Shown: positions 9,341 to 19,256 of the stretch, piece after piece
Layout of the letters: each line of letters starts with the position of its first letter
How positions within the stretch are numbered: position 1 is the stretch's first letter
From: Marinosulfonomonas sp. PRT-SC04
GTDB lineage: Bacteria; Pseudomonadota; Alphaproteobacteria; Rhodobacterales; Rhodobacteraceae
Assembly (NCBI GenBank): GCA_001321835.1
Contig: JPUR01000139.1
Location: 1-49,612, forward strand
Length of the DNA: 49,612 bases
Reading direction: 5' to 3'
The notes under the pieces: model-generated
Told to the model about the DNA's origin: nothing
Seen by the model: only the letters and a program-made list of their open reading frames with translations
Databases searched by the model: none
Program-made: the position numbers and the translations under genes

Positions 9341-10525
9341 TTACAGTTTGGCGGTTTTTAGGCGCTCAAAAAACGTGGCAATGCCGGTGCTGTCGATGTT
9401 GGCAAAAGCGATGCGCAATTGGCGGGTGCCACTAATGTCACCGCTTGGCACAAACATGGTGCCAGGCAGCAGTAGAACCGCGCTTTCTTGGACCAATTGT
9501 TGCGCCACTTGATCGGACGGCATGGCGAATGGATGCTCGACATAGGCGAAATAGGCGCCACAGCCCAACAGTTTCCAGCCTTGATCGGCCAGCACTGGAA
9601 ATCCTGCCTCAATCGCGGCGCGGCGGTTTAAAATTTCGTCGCGTTCACCGGCCAGCCAGTTTGACAGGTTTTGCATGCCCCAAAGCGCGGCGTGCTGCCC
9701 CAGCTGGTTTGGGCAAATTGCGACGGTATCAAGGAATTTTTCAACCTCGACCAAGCGCGCCAGACTGGCGACCATCGCGCCAACCCGGTGGCCGGTCAGG
9801 CGGTAGGCTTTGGAAAACGAATATAGTTGGATCAGGGTATCGGCCCAGTCAGGATCACAGAACAGATCATGCGGCGCACCGGTGCGTGAGTCAAAATCAC
9901 GGTAGGTTTCATCGACGATCAATGCGAGGCCGTTTTGTTTTGCCAGATCATAGAAGGCACGCAGCAGATCAGCGGGGTATTCAGCACCGGTCGGGTTGTT
10001 CGGCGTCACCAAGGCAATGACGCGGGTGCGCGGGGTGATTAGGGCTGCGGCCTGCTCAGGATCGGGCAGCATACCAGTGCCAGCGGGCAGGGCCACGGTG
10101 GTGATGCCCTGCATGTCGAGCCACATTTTATGGTTGAAATACCACGGGGTTGGCAGAATGATCTCGTCACCCTTGCTGGCCAATGTGGCGATCGCGGCGG
10201 CGAAGGCCTGATTGCAGCCCGAGGTGATCGCGACCTGCGTGTCGGTGATATTGCCGTCGTAGGCCGAGGACCATTGGCTTGCGATCTCGGCGCGCAATTC
10301 TGGCAGGCCCAAAACCGGCCCGTAAAGATGGGCTTCGTTCAGGTTTAACACCGTGTCGGCCAAGGCTTGGCGCAGGGCTTTTGGCGGGGCCTCGACAGGG
10401 GCGGCTTGCGAGACATTGATCAGCGGTTTGGCGGCGCTGAAGGTCACCCCGTCAAGCCAGCCGCGCGCCTGCATCACCGGCGGTGATGTGGTGGCGGAAA
10501 TGGCGGGATTAACGGGGTTGGTCAT
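9341..10525 (-). CDS. PLP-dependent aminotransferase, class I/II
   Basis: A 394-residue fold-type I aminotransferase. The PLP lysine is Lys239 in SFSKAYRLTG. Asn177 in PNNPTG, Asp205 and Tyr208 in VDETY, and the substrate-carboxylate Arg371 in LRIAF are all in place. It probably moves an amino group from an amino acid to a keto acid, but substrate is unknown; the class includes aspartate, alanine and aromatic aminotransferases. Neighbours ppiD and gpt give no pathway hint. It lies 33 bases downstream of gpt on the same strand and may share its transcript. Confidence 0.88.
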   Translation of the reverse strand: MTNPVNPAISATTSPPVMQARGWLDGVTFSAAKPLINVSQAAPVEAPPKALRQALADTVLNLNEAHLYGPVLGLPELRAEIASQWSSAYDGNITDTQVAITSGCNQAFAAAIATLASKGDEIILPTPWYFNHKMWLDMQGITTVALPAGTGMLPDPEQAAALITPRTRVIALVTPNNPTGAEYPADLLRAFYDLAKQNGLALIVDETYRDFDSRTGAPHDLFCDPDWADTLIQLYSFSKAYRLTGHRVGAMVASLARLVEVEKFLDTVAICPNQLGQHAALWGMQNLSNWLAGERDEILNRRAAIEAGFPVLADQGWKLLGCGAYFAYVEHPFAMPSDQVAQQLVQESAVLLLPGTMFVPSGDISGTRQLRIAFANIDSTGIATFFERLKTAKL

Positions 10526-10558
10526 GTCTATACCTTTTTGTGCTGCGTTCAGCAGGCC

Positions 10559-11065
10559 TTAATCGTTGCCGCGGTAAGGTTCGACATATTGCAGCGCCAT
10601 ATCCCATGGAAAGAAAATCCATGTGTCTTGTGAAACTTCGGTGATGAAGGTTTCGACCATCGGGCGGCCCTTTGGTTTGGCATATACCGTGGCGATATGC
10701 GCTTTTGGATACAGTTTTTTCACCACCTCGAGGGTTTTTCCGGTGTCGACCAGATCATCAATGATCAAAATGCCGGTGCCATCGCCCATCATTTTGGCAT
10801 CCGGCGATTTCAGTACAATCGCTTCGGCCTGATTTTGGTGGTCATAGGATTTAATGCTGATGGTATCGACGGTGCGCACATCCAGCTCGCGGGCGATGAT
10901 CATCGCCGGTGCCATGCCGCCACGGGTGATCGCCACGATGGCTTTCCACGCGCCATTGTCCGGCCCCTTGCCATCCAGACGCCACGCCAAGGCGCGACTG
11001 TCGCGGTGGATTTGATCCCAAGAGATGTGAAATCCTTTTTCGTGCGGGAGGCGTGTGTCGCTCAT
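10559..11065 (-). CDS. gpt: xanthine-guanine phosphoribosyltransferase
   Basis: Gpt salvages guanine, xanthine and, less well, hypoxanthine, using PRPP to give the nucleotide. The PRPP-binding signature is [16 protein letters not shown], and the upstream [18 protein letters not shown] segment is typical. I place the start at the ATG at 11065 (168 residues, [12 protein letters not shown]) because it has an AAGGAT ribosome site and matches the family length. A longer frame extends upstream to 11218 but its extra 51 residues look like read-through of non-coding sequence and overlap the LysE-type gene. Confidence 0.93.
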   Translation of the reverse strand: MSDTRLPHEKGFHISWDQIHRDSRALAWRLDGKGPDNGAWKAIVAITRGGMAPAMIIARELDVRTVDTISIKSYDHQNQAEAIVLKSPDAKMMGDGTGILIIDDLVDTGKTLEVVKKLYPKAHIATVYAKPKGRPMVETFITEVSQDTWIFFPWDMALQYVEPYRGND

Positions 11066-11085
11066 GGGGTATCCTTTTTGCGTGT

Positions 11086-11700
11086 TTAAGTAACGGCTAT
11101 TTTGATCCCGAGCAGGCCAAGCAGCCCGCCAAAGGCCCGATCGATCCAGCCCTTCAGGTTTAGATATGTTGCGCGGTTTTTTTGCATCGAAAATATCCGC
11201 GACACAAGAGTGTTCCACAGGGTTTCGTTAAAGAAAACCATGCAGAGCAGCGCGACGTAGGTGCCAAATCCGGCGCTGGCGGGCACCGTGCCAATGAAAA
11301 TTGCCGAAAACAGGATGGCGGGTTTGGGGTTTGAGATCTGCGTGATCAACCCCAGTAAAAACGCCGATTGCAGGCTTCGCGGCGCGCTGTTTTGGTTGGA
11401 TTGGGCCAGTGGCTCATCCGCTGACTTCCACAGTTTATAGGCCATATATAGCAGGAATGCCCCGCCAGCGACTTTCATCACCGTCAGCAACATTGGCACA
11501 TATTCAAACAACAACGCCAGCCCGAACAGCGCCGCACAGGCCCAGAACACGCCGCCAACCCCAATGCCAACCGCCACCGCAGCACCGGTTTTGAAACCCT
11601 CGGTGACGCCAATGCGCGCGGCCATCAACACGGATGGCCCCGGACTGATCGCGGCCATCAGGTGTAGCAGGGCAACGGCGAGAAAGGCGCTAAGGGTCAT
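11086..11700 (-). CDS. LysE/RhtB-family amino acid exporter
   Basis: A 204-residue integral membrane protein with about six hydrophobic helices. The start carries the family signature [15 protein letters not shown] (about residues 17-31), and the middle carries [21 protein letters not shown]. These proteins export amino acids or related metabolites; the substrate cannot be read from the sequence. Its start codon overlaps the last four bases of fabI, implying one transcript and coupled translation with the fatty-acid gene, although no functional link is obvious. Confidence 0.92.
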   Translation of the reverse strand: MTLSAFLAVALLHLMAAISPGPSVLMAARIGVTEGFKTGAAVAVGIGVGGVFWACAALFGLALLFEYVPMLLTVMKVAGGAFLLYMAYKLWKSADEPLAQSNQNSAPRSLQSAFLLGLITQISNPKPAILFSAIFIGTVPASAGFGTYVALLCMVFFNETLWNTLVSRIFSMQKNRATYLNLKGWIDRAFGGLLGLLGIKIAVT

Positions 11701-12530
11701 TGTTCTGGAGCCGGTTTCTTGCCGGTGACCACATCAATATCGGGCGCATCGACCGCCTTCATGCCAACAATATGATAGCCCGCATCGACGTGCAGGTTTT
11801 CACCCGTGACCCCAGAGGCCAGATCGCTGAGCAGATACAGGGCTGACTTGCCAACCTCGTCTTGGGTGACATTGCGACGCAGGGGCGAGTTCAACTCGTT
11901 CCACTTCAGGATGTATCGAAAATCACCAATCCCCGAGGAGGCCAGCGTTTTGATTGGCCCCGCTGAAATTGCATTGACGCGGATTTTATCCTTGCCCAGA
12001 TCCTCGGCCAGATATTTCACCGATGCTTCAAGCGCCGCCTTGGCGACCCCCATTACATTATAGTGCGGCATCACCTGCTCGGCACCATAATAGGTCAGCG
12101 TCAGGATTGATCCACCACCTGGCATCATCTTGGCGGCGCGCTGGGTGACGGCGGTGAAGGTGTAAACCGAAACATCCATCGTCATGCGGAAGTTTTCAGG
12201 CGAGGTATCAACATAGCGGCCACGCAATTCGGCCTTGTCGGAAAATCCGATGGCATGGACCACAAAATCCAGAGTGCCCCATTTCTCTTCCAGCTCGGCA
12301 AACATCGCATCCAGCGAGTCGGCATCAGAGGCGTCGCAGTCAAACAGCATCGTGGTGCCCAATTTGGCCGCCAATGGCTCCACCCGTTTTTTGAACGCAT
12401 CCCCCATATAGGAGAACGCAAGTTCAGCACCGGCCTCGGCGCAGGCCTTGGCGATACCCCATGCAATAGATCTATCATTGGCGAGGCCCATAATCAGCCC
12501 GCGCTTTCCCTCAAGTAACCCTGTTGACAT
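11697..12530 (-). CDS. fabI: enoyl-ACP reductase, NADH type
   Basis: FabI reduces the trans-2 double bond of enoyl-acyl carrier protein in the last step of each fatty-acid elongation round. The 277-residue short-chain dehydrogenase has GLANDRSIAWGIA at the cofactor site (about residues 15-27). The catalytic Tyr147, Tyr157 and Lys164 in YYGAEQVMPHYNVMGVAK match the E. coli Tyr146/Tyr156/Lys163 set. LRRNVTQDEVG and SGVTGENLHVDAG close the fold. It is the target class of triclosan. It heads a coupled pair with the exporter gene downstream and diverges from pdxH. Confidence 0.96.
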   Translation of the reverse strand: MSTGLLEGKRGLIMGLANDRSIAWGIAKACAEAGAELAFSYMGDAFKKRVEPLAAKLGTTMLFDCDASDADSLDAMFAELEEKWGTLDFVVHAIGFSDKAELRGRYVDTSPENFRMTMDVSVYTFTAVTQRAAKMMPGGGSILTLTYYGAEQVMPHYNVMGVAKAALEASVKYLAEDLGKDKIRVNAISAGPIKTLASSGIGDFRYILKWNELNSPLRRNVTQDEVGKSALYLLSDLASGVTGENLHVDAGYHIVGMKAVDAPDIDVVTGKKPAPEQ

Positions 12531-12670
12531 TTTGCGCCTTTCGCTCCCAATAAATAAGAAATTAACATCTATGCGATTGTGCGTGGAGCATCAAGCCAAT
12601 GCTGTTTAAAAGGATAGGTTGCCTTGCCCAATTGGTGGGCCTAAGATTTGCACAACGACATGGAACCACA

Positions 12671-13276
12671 ATGACAAAACGCGGCGGAATATTTTCCGGG
12701 GATGACCCGTTCAAGCTGGCCCAAGAGTGGTTGGATAAGGCGCAAGCCGCAGAGCTTAATGATGCCAACGCCATCGCGTTGTCCACCGTTGATGCCGATG
12801 GGATGCCAAATATCCGCATGGTTCTGCTCAAAGACATCGAGCCGGACGGTTTTGTATTTTACACCAATTATGAAAGCGTCAAGGCTGTGGAGCTTGAATC
12901 CGCGGGCAAAGCCGCCTTTGTCATGCACTGGAAATCGCTGCGCCGCCAAATTAGAGTGCGCGGATTGGTACAGACTATTGACGGGACGCAAGCGGACGCC
13001 TATTTCACCTCTCGATCGCTACAAAGCCGATTGGGGGCTTGGGCCTCAAAACAGTCGCGTCCGCTGAAATCGCGTGCGGCGCTGTTGGCTGAGGTTGCAA
13101 AGGTGACGGCCATTCATGGCCCGAATCCTTCACGGCCGGACTTTTGGGGGGGGTATAAAATTATCCCAACCGAGATTGAATTCTGGGCAGATGGTGCTTT
13201 TCGGTTGCATGACCGGTTCCGATGGTCCCGTAGAAATACGGAAGACGATTGGAAGATTTTGCGCCTAAACCCTTGA
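12671..13276 (+). CDS. pdxH: pyridoxamine 5'-phosphate oxidase
   Basis: PdxH uses FMN and oxygen to turn pyridoxine or pyridoxamine phosphate into pyridoxal phosphate. The 201-residue protein carries the FMN-site motifs [10 protein letters not shown] and [33 protein letters not shown], and the C-terminal signature [17 protein letters not shown] with RLHDRF. I choose the ATG at 12671 ([13 protein letters not shown]), as the 24 residues before it in the same frame do not look conserved. It diverges from fabI across a 140-base spacer that must hold both promoters. Confidence 0.95.
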   Translation: MTKRGGIFSGDDPFKLAQEWLDKAQAAELNDANAIALSTVDADGMPNIRMVLLKDIEPDGFVFYTNYESVKAVELESAGKAAFVMHWKSLRRQIRVRGLVQTIDGTQADAYFTSRSLQSRLGAWASKQSRPLKSRAALLAEVAKVTAIHGPNPSRPDFWGGYKIIPTEIEFWADGAFRLHDRFRWSRRNTEDDWKILRLNP

Positions 13277-13422
13277 TTGCTTGTACCTCGCTGGGATGTT
13301 CCCGCTTAAGTTACAATTTTGTGCTTGCATCGTTTTCGCAATTTGGCACAACGTATTGATGCTTTGATGGCTCTAACTATTTAGAATGCCTAGGCTAATT
13401 GAGAATAGAGATACTGAGAGCT

Positions 13423-13944
13423 ATGAACGAAGAAGTAGAAAACAAGAAACTAACGGGCTATGTAAAGTGGTTTGACCCGACAAAGGGGTTTGGCTTTATT
13501 GTCGCTGATGAGGGTGGCCCCGATATCCTGTTGCACGCAAATGTACTGCGCAACTTTGGCCAAAGCTCTGTCGCCGACAACGCCGGCATTGAAGTCTTTG
13601 TGCAAGAAACCGATCGTGGCATTCAAACCACGGAAATTTTACATATTACGCCGCCGCAGAATGACGATGATACGCTGCTGGATGGTGTCGAGCCCGCCGA
13701 GCCGCTGGATACCGAAAATCTGGAACCTGCGCGGGTCAAATGGTTCGACAAGGCCAAGGGCTTTGGGTTTGCCAATGTGTTCGGCTCATCGGACGATGTG
13801 TTTATCCATGTCGAGATGCTGCGCCGTTCGGGGCTGGCCGATTTACAGCCCGGCGAGGCGATTTGCATTCGGGTTGAAGATGGCGAGCGTGGCTCGATGG
13901 CCACCCATGTGCTGCCTTGGGATGTTTCGTTTGACGAGGATTAG
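13423..13944 (+). CDS. protein with two cold-shock domains
   Basis: A 173-residue protein with two cold-shock (OB-fold) domains. The first spans about residues 8-75 (GYVKWFDPTKGFGFIVADEG, RNP1-like) and the second about 103-168 (ARVKWFDKAKGFGF, DVFIHVEML). An acidic linker (DDDTLLDGVEPAEPLDTE) joins them. Both domains keep the aromatic RNA-binding faces, so it likely binds single-stranded RNA or DNA as an RNA chaperone. Tandem-domain forms of this length are common in Rhodobacterales. The ATG at 13423 follows a GAGAG site; a TTG at 13399 is possible but less likely. It is followed at once by the DUF192 gene. Confidence 0.9.
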   Translation: MNEEVENKKLTGYVKWFDPTKGFGFIVADEGGPDILLHANVLRNFGQSSVADNAGIEVFVQETDRGIQTTEILHITPPQNDDDTLLDGVEPAEPLDTENLEPARVKWFDKAKGFGFANVFGSSDDVFIHVEMLRRSGLADLQPGEAICIRVEDGERGSMATHVLPWDVSFDED

Positions 13945-14453
13945 ATGATCCAACGCGTGGCCTCTGTGGTCGCGACTCTTTGGGCCGGTGCCTTTGTCAG
14001 TGTTGGCGCCATTGCCGTAAGTGTTAGTGCGGCGCAGGCGGCCCAATGTTCCCCCACCGCCGTCGATCTGCGCGGCGATTGGGGGCACATTTCACCGTCG
14101 AAGTGGCGGATGATGCGCAGGAGCAGGCCCGCGGGTTGATGTTTCGCAAAAACCTGCCAACAAGCGCTGGCATGTTGTTTGTCTATGAACGCCCGCGTCA
14201 GGCACGCTTTTGGATGAAGAATACTCTAATTCCCCTCGATATGATTTTTCTCGATCAAACCGGCCAAGTGGTGCGGATTGCCCAAAATACCCGACCGCTG
14301 GATGAAACCCCGATTGATGGCGGCGACGGGGTGCTGATGATTCTCGAAATCAATGGCGGTTTGGCCAAAGCACTGGAAATTACGGTCGGATCACAGCTGC
14401 GTCACCCAGCATTTGATTCGTCGATTGCGCTCTGGCCATGCCCCTCCAGGTAA
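13945..14453 (+). pseudogene. DUF192 secreted protein, broken by a one-base frameshift
   Basis: Frame 1 from the ATG at 13945 gives a clean signal peptide (about residues 1-33, ending SAAQAAQC) and then CSPTAVDLRGDWG, but soon meets a stop at 14137-14139. The rest of a DUF192 domain (HFTVEVADDAQEQARGLMFR, MLFVYERPRQARFWMKNTL, IPLDMIFLD, HPAF) continues in another frame to 14453. The two frames join perfectly if the G5 run at 14081-14085 is read as G6 (DWG-AHFTVEV). So one base is missing, either a real mutation or a homopolymer sequencing error. DUF192 proteins are small secreted or periplasmic proteins of unknown role. The gene starts directly after the cold-shock stop. Confidence 0.85.
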
Positions 14454-14528
14454 GTTTTTCAAATAGTTGGAAAATAGACCATTCTAGGGGTTTTCATTAC
14501 CAGCCAGCCTATGTAGGAAGGCGTCAGT

Positions 14529-14605
14529 CGGGGCGTAGCGCAGCCTGGTAGCGCGACGGTTTTGGGTACCGTAGGCCGCAAGTTCGAATCTTGCCGTCCC
14601 GACCA
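14529..14605 (+). tRNA. tRNA-Pro, anticodon TGG
   Basis: A complete 77-base tRNA with CCA encoded. The acceptor stem CGGGGCG pairs with CGTCCCG (one G-U). The D arm contains GCGCAGCCTGGTAGCGC, and the anticodon stem ACGGT/ACCGT holds the loop TTTGGGT with anticodon TGG. The T arm includes AGTTCGAATCT. The position after the cold-shock/DUF192 pair is conserved in the order. A T5 run follows the 3' end. Confidence 0.97.
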
Positions 14606-15299
14606 TTTTTCCACCCACCACCTTCCAGCCACCACTTTTCACTACCATTTCTACACCCACCATTTCGCCCCCAAGGAAACATATCTTTCCGATCACGTCG
14701 CCCCAAGGAAACATATCTCCCTTAAAATATTCTTCTCAATATAATATCTGGAAAAACTTCGATGCGCCCTTTGGGTGGTTTTGACGCGATTGTGGCTGCG
14801 ATTCTATGGGCCACGTAACCGGTGGATCAGAAGGTTGTCAGGATGGGCGGTTCAAGTGATTCCTGATGGGATTTCAGCAAGTCTGCCGTTCAAAAGAATA
14901 AATTTTAATTTTAAAATTCGTGGATGCTTTAAGGAGACACGTAAAAGTTGGGGCGCATGAATCACCACACAACCATTGCGAGATATGACGATTTGACACG
15001 TCAATGAAAAAAGCGTGAATAAATCGAAATATAATTATTGACGGGATGGGGGTGACTACGACACATAGTAGTTGCTGGTCAAGTAAACCACTAGATTTAG
15101 TGGTTGCCGGGTCGGAATGGGATATAATCGGTTTTCTAGCCATACTGTATTATGGCGCATTGTGGGGGTGTATAGCCCGCTACAACTGCATCCGGTTCTG
15201 TCCCTTTTTACTAGCACGAGTTTGGCGATAGCCCCTGCGTTTACGGGACTGTCCCCAATATATTATGACGCGCCCAAGGCGCACACGGGGCAGGCTAAA
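14606..15299. other. 694-base spacer between tRNA-Pro and nrdJ
   Basis: This stretch has no convincing gene. The first 110 bases are a CCACC/ACCA-rich segment with two near-identical copies of CCCCAAGGAAACATATCT (14669-14686 and 14701-14718). The middle is AT-rich (14880-14920). The last 240 bases form the nrdJ promoter, described separately, and about 165 bases of 5' leader. Small hairpins are visible in the leader: GCCATA/TATGGC near 15140-15157 and GCGCC-CAA-GGCGC at 15271-15283, just ahead of the ribosome site. I saw no cobalamin-riboswitch B12 box. Confidence 0.6.
15056..15128 (+). promoter_or_regulatory. nrdJ promoter with two NrdR-like boxes and a TATAAT
   Basis: A perfect dyad AACCACTA-GATT-TAGTGGTT (15086-15105) contains a 16-mer at 15088-15103 that fits the NrdR-box consensus acaCwAtATaTwGtgt at all eight strongly conserved positions. 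A weaker match lies at 15056-15071, exactly 32 bases upstream, the spacing usual for paired NrdR sites. A perfect -10 hexamer TATAAT lies at 15123-15128; no good -35 is seen, and the dyad covers that position. NrdR is the ATP/dATP-sensing repressor of ribonucleotide reductase genes, so repression of nrdJ is expected. The box call is by eye. Confidence 0.65.
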
Positions 15300-18200
15300 A
15301 TGAAAATAGAGCGTAAGTTCACAAAATCTGGTCAGGACGCATATTCTGACCTTGAATTTAGAACCACATCTTCCGAGATCCGCAACCCGGATGGCACCAT
15401 CGTTTTCCGTCTGGATAAATGTGTTGTGCCGGCATCTTGGAGCCAAGTGGCCTCTGATGTGATTGCGCAGAAATATTTCCGCAAAGCCGGCGTGCCTGCG
15501 GCCCTCAAAACCGTCAAGGAAAAGGGTGTCCCAGAATTTTTGTGGCGCTCGGTTCCAGATGAGGCTGCCCTTGCCAAACTGCCCGAGGAAGAGCGCGCTG
15601 GCGGCGAGCATTCCGCCAAGCAAGTGTTCGACCGCTTGGCTGGCACATGGGCTTACTGGGGCTGGAAGGCCGGCTATTTCACCGCCGAATCCGATGCCCG
15701 CGCCTATTACGACGAAATGCGCCATATGCTGGCCTCTCAACGTGCCGCCCCCAACAGTCCGCAATGGTTTAACACCGGTATTCATTGGGCATACGGCATC
15801 GATGGCCCCGCCCAAGGTCACTATTATGTTGATTTCAAAACTGGAAAACTGACCAAATCAAAATCCTCTTATGAGCACCCCCAACCACACGCCTGCTTCA
15901 TCCAATCGGTGAAGGATGATCTGGTCGGCGAAGGCGGCATCATGGATCTTTGGGTCCGCGAAGCCCGCCTGTTTAAATATGGCTCCGGCACCGGCACTAA
16001 CTTTTCCTCATTGCGCGCCGCAGGGGAAAACCTGTCCGGTGGTGGCAGCTCGTCCGGTCTGATGGGCTTCTTGCGGATCGGTGATCGCGCCGCTGGTGCG
16101 ATCAAATCCGGTGGCACCACGCGTCGTGCTGCCAAGATGGTGATTTGCGATGCGGACCACCCTGACATCGAGGAATTCATCAATTGGAAGGTCATCGAGG
16201 AGCAGAAGGTTGCCTCCATCGTGGCCGGATCCAAACTGCACGAAAGATGCCTGAACGAGATTTTCGCAGCCATCAAAGCTTGGGATGGCCGAACCGAAGA
16301 TGCGATTGATCCGAAGGTCAACGAGGGTCTGAAAGCCGCGATCCGTGCCTCGAAAAAATCAGCTATTCCACAGACTTACGTGAAACGTGTGCTGGATTAT
16401 GCCAAACAGGGCTACACCAGCATCGAGTTCCCGACCTATGATACTGATTGGGATTCCGAGGCCTACAGCTCGGTTTCTGGCCAAAATTCCAACAACTCGA
16501 TCCGCGTCACCGATGCCTATTTGCAAGCGGTCAAAGACGATGCCGACTGGGAGCTGATCAACCGGACCGATGGCAAGGTCGCCAAAACCATCAAGGCGCG
16601 TGATTTGTGGGAACAAGTTGGCCACGCCGCATGGTCCTGCGCCGATCCGGGCATCCAGTATCACGACACCATCAACGCGTGGCACACTTGCCCCGAAGAT
16701 GGCGCCATTCGCGGCTCGAACCCCTGTTCGGAATATATGTTTCTGGATGACACCGCCTGTAATCTGGCCTCCATGAACCTGCTGACCTTCCTGAAAGATG
16801 GTGAGTTTCAATCCGAAGATTACATCCACGCCACGCGCCTATGGACGCTGACGTTGGAAATCTCGGTGACAATGGCGCAGTTCCCATCCAAAGAAATTGC
16901 GCAATTGTCCTATGATTTCCGCACCTTGGGGCTGGGCTATGCCAACATTGGCGGTTTGCTGATGAACATGGGCTTTTCCTATGACAGCATCGAGGGCCGT
17001 GCGCTTTGTGGCGCGCTGACCGCGCTTATGACCGGTGTTTCCTACGCCACCTCGGCTGAAATCGCTGGCGAGATGGGAGCGTTTGATGGCTACAGCCGCA
17101 ATGCCGACCACATGCTGCGGGTGATTCAAAATCACCGCACCGCCGCCTATGGCAGGGCCAATGGCTACGTCGGATTGGATGTGAAACCCGTGCCGCTGGA
17201 TCACGCCAACTGCCCGGATCAAAGCCTGATCGCGCTGGCCAAATCCGCATGGGACGAAGCGCTGACCTTGGGCAAAAAACACGGCTATCGCAACGCTCAA
17301 GTCACGGTGATCGCACCGACCGGCACCATTGGTTTGGTGATGGATTGTGACACCACCGGCATCGAGCCTGATTTCGCACTGGTGAAATTCAAAAAACTGG
17401 CCGGTGGCGGCTATTTCAAGATCATCAATCGCTCGGTGCCAGCAGCGCTTGATAAACAGGGCTATGGCTCGGCGCAAATCGAGGAAATCGTGGCTTATGC
17501 GGTCGGTCACGGCACCATTGGCAACGCGCCTGGCATCAATCACACCTCGTTGATTGGCCATGGTTTTGGCCAAAGCGAGCTGGACAAAATCGAGGAGGCG
17601 CTGCCGTCGGCTTTTGACATCCGCTTTGTGTTCAATCAATGGACTTTGGGCGAGGATTTCTGCAATAAAACGCTGGGAATTCCGACCGCAAAACTGAATG
17701 ATCCAGGTTTTGATCTGCTGCGTCACCTTGGTTATTCGCGGGCTGATATTGAGGTCGCCAATGACCATGTTTGTGGTACCATGACGCTGGAAGGCGCGCC
17801 GTATCTGGATGAAAAACATTATGGCATCTTTGATTGTGCCAATGCTTGTGGCAAAAAAGGCAAGCGATATCTGTCGGTTAACAGCCACATCTATATGATG
17901 GCCGCGGCGCAGTCGTTTATCTCGGGGGCGATTTCCAAGACCATCAACATGGCCAATGACGCCACCATCGAGGATTGCCAGAAAGCCTACGAGCTGAGCT
18001 GGTCACTGGGTGTGAAGGCCAATGCGTTGTACCGTGATGGCTCCAAATTAAGCCAACCTTTGGCTGCGGCTTTGGTTGAGGATGATGACGAGGCCGAAGA
18101 AATCCTCGCCTCTGGCAGCCAGCAGGAAAAAGCGGCGGTTCTGGCCGAGAAGATCGTTGAAAAAACCGTGATCAAAGAGGTTCACAAAAGCCACCGCGAG

Positions 18201-19001
18201 AAACTGCCAAGCCGCCGTAAGGGCTACACCCAAAAGGCGGTTGTTGGGGGCCATAAGGTTTATTTGCGCACCGGTGAATATGAAGACGGCGAGCTGGGCG
18301 AAATTTTCATCGACATGCACAAGGAAGGTGCGGGTTTTCGCGCCATGATGAACAACTTTGCGATCGCGATTTCGGTGGGCCTGCAATACGGGGTGCCGCT
18401 GGATGAATTCGTCGATGCCTTTACGTTTACCAAATTCGAGCCAGCCGGCATGGTGCAGGGCAATGACAGCATTAAAAACGCCACCTCGATCTTGGATTAC
18501 ATCTTCCGTGAATTGGCGGTCTCTTATCTGGATCGTACCGATTTGGCGCATGTGAAACCCGAGGGGGCCTCGTTCGATGACATTGGCCGTGGCGTAAACG
18601 AGGGTAAGTCAAATATTTCCAGCGTCAGCGAAACCGCTGCCAGCAAGTCACTCGAAGTGCTGAAACAGATTTCCTCGACCGGATATTTGCGCAAACGGGT
18701 GCCACAGCAATTGGTGGTGCTGCAAGGCGGTCTGGGCATGCAGATGGGGACTGTGGCGCTCGAGGCAGGCACCGATCCGGTGGCGGCATTAAAAACGCTG
18801 GTGCCCGAAGCGGTCAGTGCAAGTTTGACCTCCAGTCACACCGCTTCAGGTCCGCCGATCAGCGGCATGGATCTGCGCGGTCAGGCCAAGATGCAGGGCT
18901 ATGAGGGCGACCCTTGTAACGACTGCGGAAACTACACATTGGTGCGCAATGGCACCTGTATGAAATGCAACACCTGCGGGGGAACCAGCGGATGTAGTTA
19001 A
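15300..19001 (+). CDS. nrdJ: vitamin B12-dependent (class II) ribonucleotide reductase
   Basis: NrdJ makes deoxyribonucleotides from ribonucleotides using adenosylcobalamin to generate the thiyl radical, so it needs no oxygen. At 1233 residues it has the size of the long alphaproteobacterial form. Visible family segments are [51 protein letters not shown] and [20 protein letters not shown]. The C-terminal tail is cysteine-rich ([15 protein letters not shown] then CMKCNTCGG), the part that shuttles electrons. The start at 15300 ([15 protein letters not shown]) is chosen because the 61 residues before it in frame are not conserved and lie in the leader. The gene is followed by a terminator and convergent ilvN. 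Confidence 0.96.
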   Translation: MKIERKFTKSGQDAYSDLEFRTTSSEIRNPDGTIVFRLDKCVVPASWSQVASDVIAQKYFRKAGVPAALKTVKEKGVPEFLWRSVPDEAALAKLPEEERAGGEHSAKQVFDRLAGTWAYWGWKAGYFTAESDARAYYDEMRHMLASQRAAPNSPQWFNTGIHWAYGIDGPAQGHYYVDFKTGKLTKSKSSYEHPQPHACFIQSVKDDLVGEGGIMDLWVREARLFKYGSGTGTNFSSLRAAGENLSGGGSSSGLMGFLRIGDRAAGAIKSGGTTRRAAKMVICDADHPDIEEFINWKVIEEQKVASIVAGSKLHERCLNEIFAAIKAWDGRTEDAIDPKVNEGLKAAIRASKKSAIPQTYVKRVLDYAKQGYTSIEFPTYDTDWDSEAYSSVSGQNSNNSIRVTDAYLQAVKDDADWELINRTDGKVAKTIKARDLWEQVGHAAWSCADPGIQYHDTINAWHTCPEDGAIRGSNPCSEYMFLDDTACNLASMNLLTFLKDGEFQSEDYIHATRLWTLTLEISVTMAQFPSKEIAQLSYDFRTLGLGYANIGGLLMNMGFSYDSIEGRALCGALTALMTGVSYATSAEIAGEMGAFDGYSRNADHMLRVIQNHRTAAYGRANGYVGLDVKPVPLDHANCPDQSLIALAKSAWDEALTLGKKHGYRNAQVTVIAPTGTIGLVMDCDTTGIEPDFALVKFKKLAGGGYFKIINRSVPAALDKQGYGSAQIEEIVAYAVGHGTIGNAPGINHTSLIGHGFGQSELDKIEEALPSAFDIRFVFNQWTLGEDFCNKTLGIPTAKLNDPGFDLLRHLGYSRADIEVANDHVCGTMTLEGAPYLDEKHYGIFDCANACGKKGKRYLSVNSHIYMMAAAQSFISGAISKTINMANDATIEDCQKAYELSWSLGVKANALYRDGSKLSQPLAAALVEDDDEAEEILASGSQQEKAAVLAEKIVEKTVIKEVHKSHREKLPSRRKGYTQKAVVGGHKVYLRTGEYEDGELGEIFIDMHKEGAGFRAMMNNFAIAISVGLQYGVPLDEFVDAFTFTKFEPAGMVQGNDSIKNATSILDYIFRELAVSYLDRTDLAHVKPEGASFDDIGRGVNEGKSNISSVSETAASKSLEVLKQISSTGYLRKRVPQQLVVLQGGLGMQMGTVALEAGTDPVAALKTLVPEAVSASLTSSHTASGPPISGMDLRGQAKMQGYEGDPCNDCGNYTLVRNGTCMKCNTCGGTSGCS

Positions 19002-19135
19002 AAGGCGTATGGCCCGCGTCTAAGGCGCGCGGGCATCGCAGAGTTCCGGGGCGGGTGCGCTCGCCCTCGACGCAGATCAGGCCACAGGCAATAAATAAAC
19101 CGGGCGGTATAATGACGAGCCTGATCAGCTAAACT
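19002..19135. other. spacer after nrdJ with hairpins and a stray TATAAT
   Basis: No gene is visible. A GCCCGCG/CGCGGGC hairpin (19012-19034) lies just after the nrdJ stop, without a T tract. A perfect TATAAT at about 19107-19112 precedes the terminator hairpin by about 25 bases, which would allow a very short RNA, but no -35 is evident. Confidence 0.4.
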
Positions 19136-19165
19136 GGGGGGCCTTCGGGATCCCCTTTCTTTTTT
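19136..19165 (+). terminator. rho-independent terminator after nrdJ
   Basis: GGGGGG-CC and GG-ATCCCC fold around a TTCG tetraloop (19136-19155), with one wobble and one mismatch in the stem, followed by TTTCTTTTTT. It is 134 bases beyond the nrdJ stop. Confidence 0.75.
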
Positions 19166-19256
19166 CAAGGCCCATTGTCGGGTCCAAAAGCGTCTATACT
19201 GTGTGTGGTTTTCGCAGCCACAAAGCAAATCATCACCGTGATGGGCTGAAAAAATG

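Noticed and set aside
14484..14714. Minus-strand frame with [11 protein letters not shown] and [10 protein letters not shown] segments
   Set aside because: It is the antisense translation of the tRNA-Pro gene, a well-known source of false protein predictions.
15255..15268. Additional NrdR-like site CAATATATTATG close to the nrdJ start
   Set aside because: It lacks the closing G of the core and has no partner at 31-32 bases; the upstream pair fits much better.
15060..15299. Cobalamin riboswitch before nrdJ
   Set aside because: No B12 box or typical core found by eye; repression by NrdR explains the promoter better.
16839..17888. 349-codon minus-strand frame within nrdJ
   Set aside because: Shadow of nrdJ; no conserved motifs and no ribosome site, while nrdJ is continuous across it.
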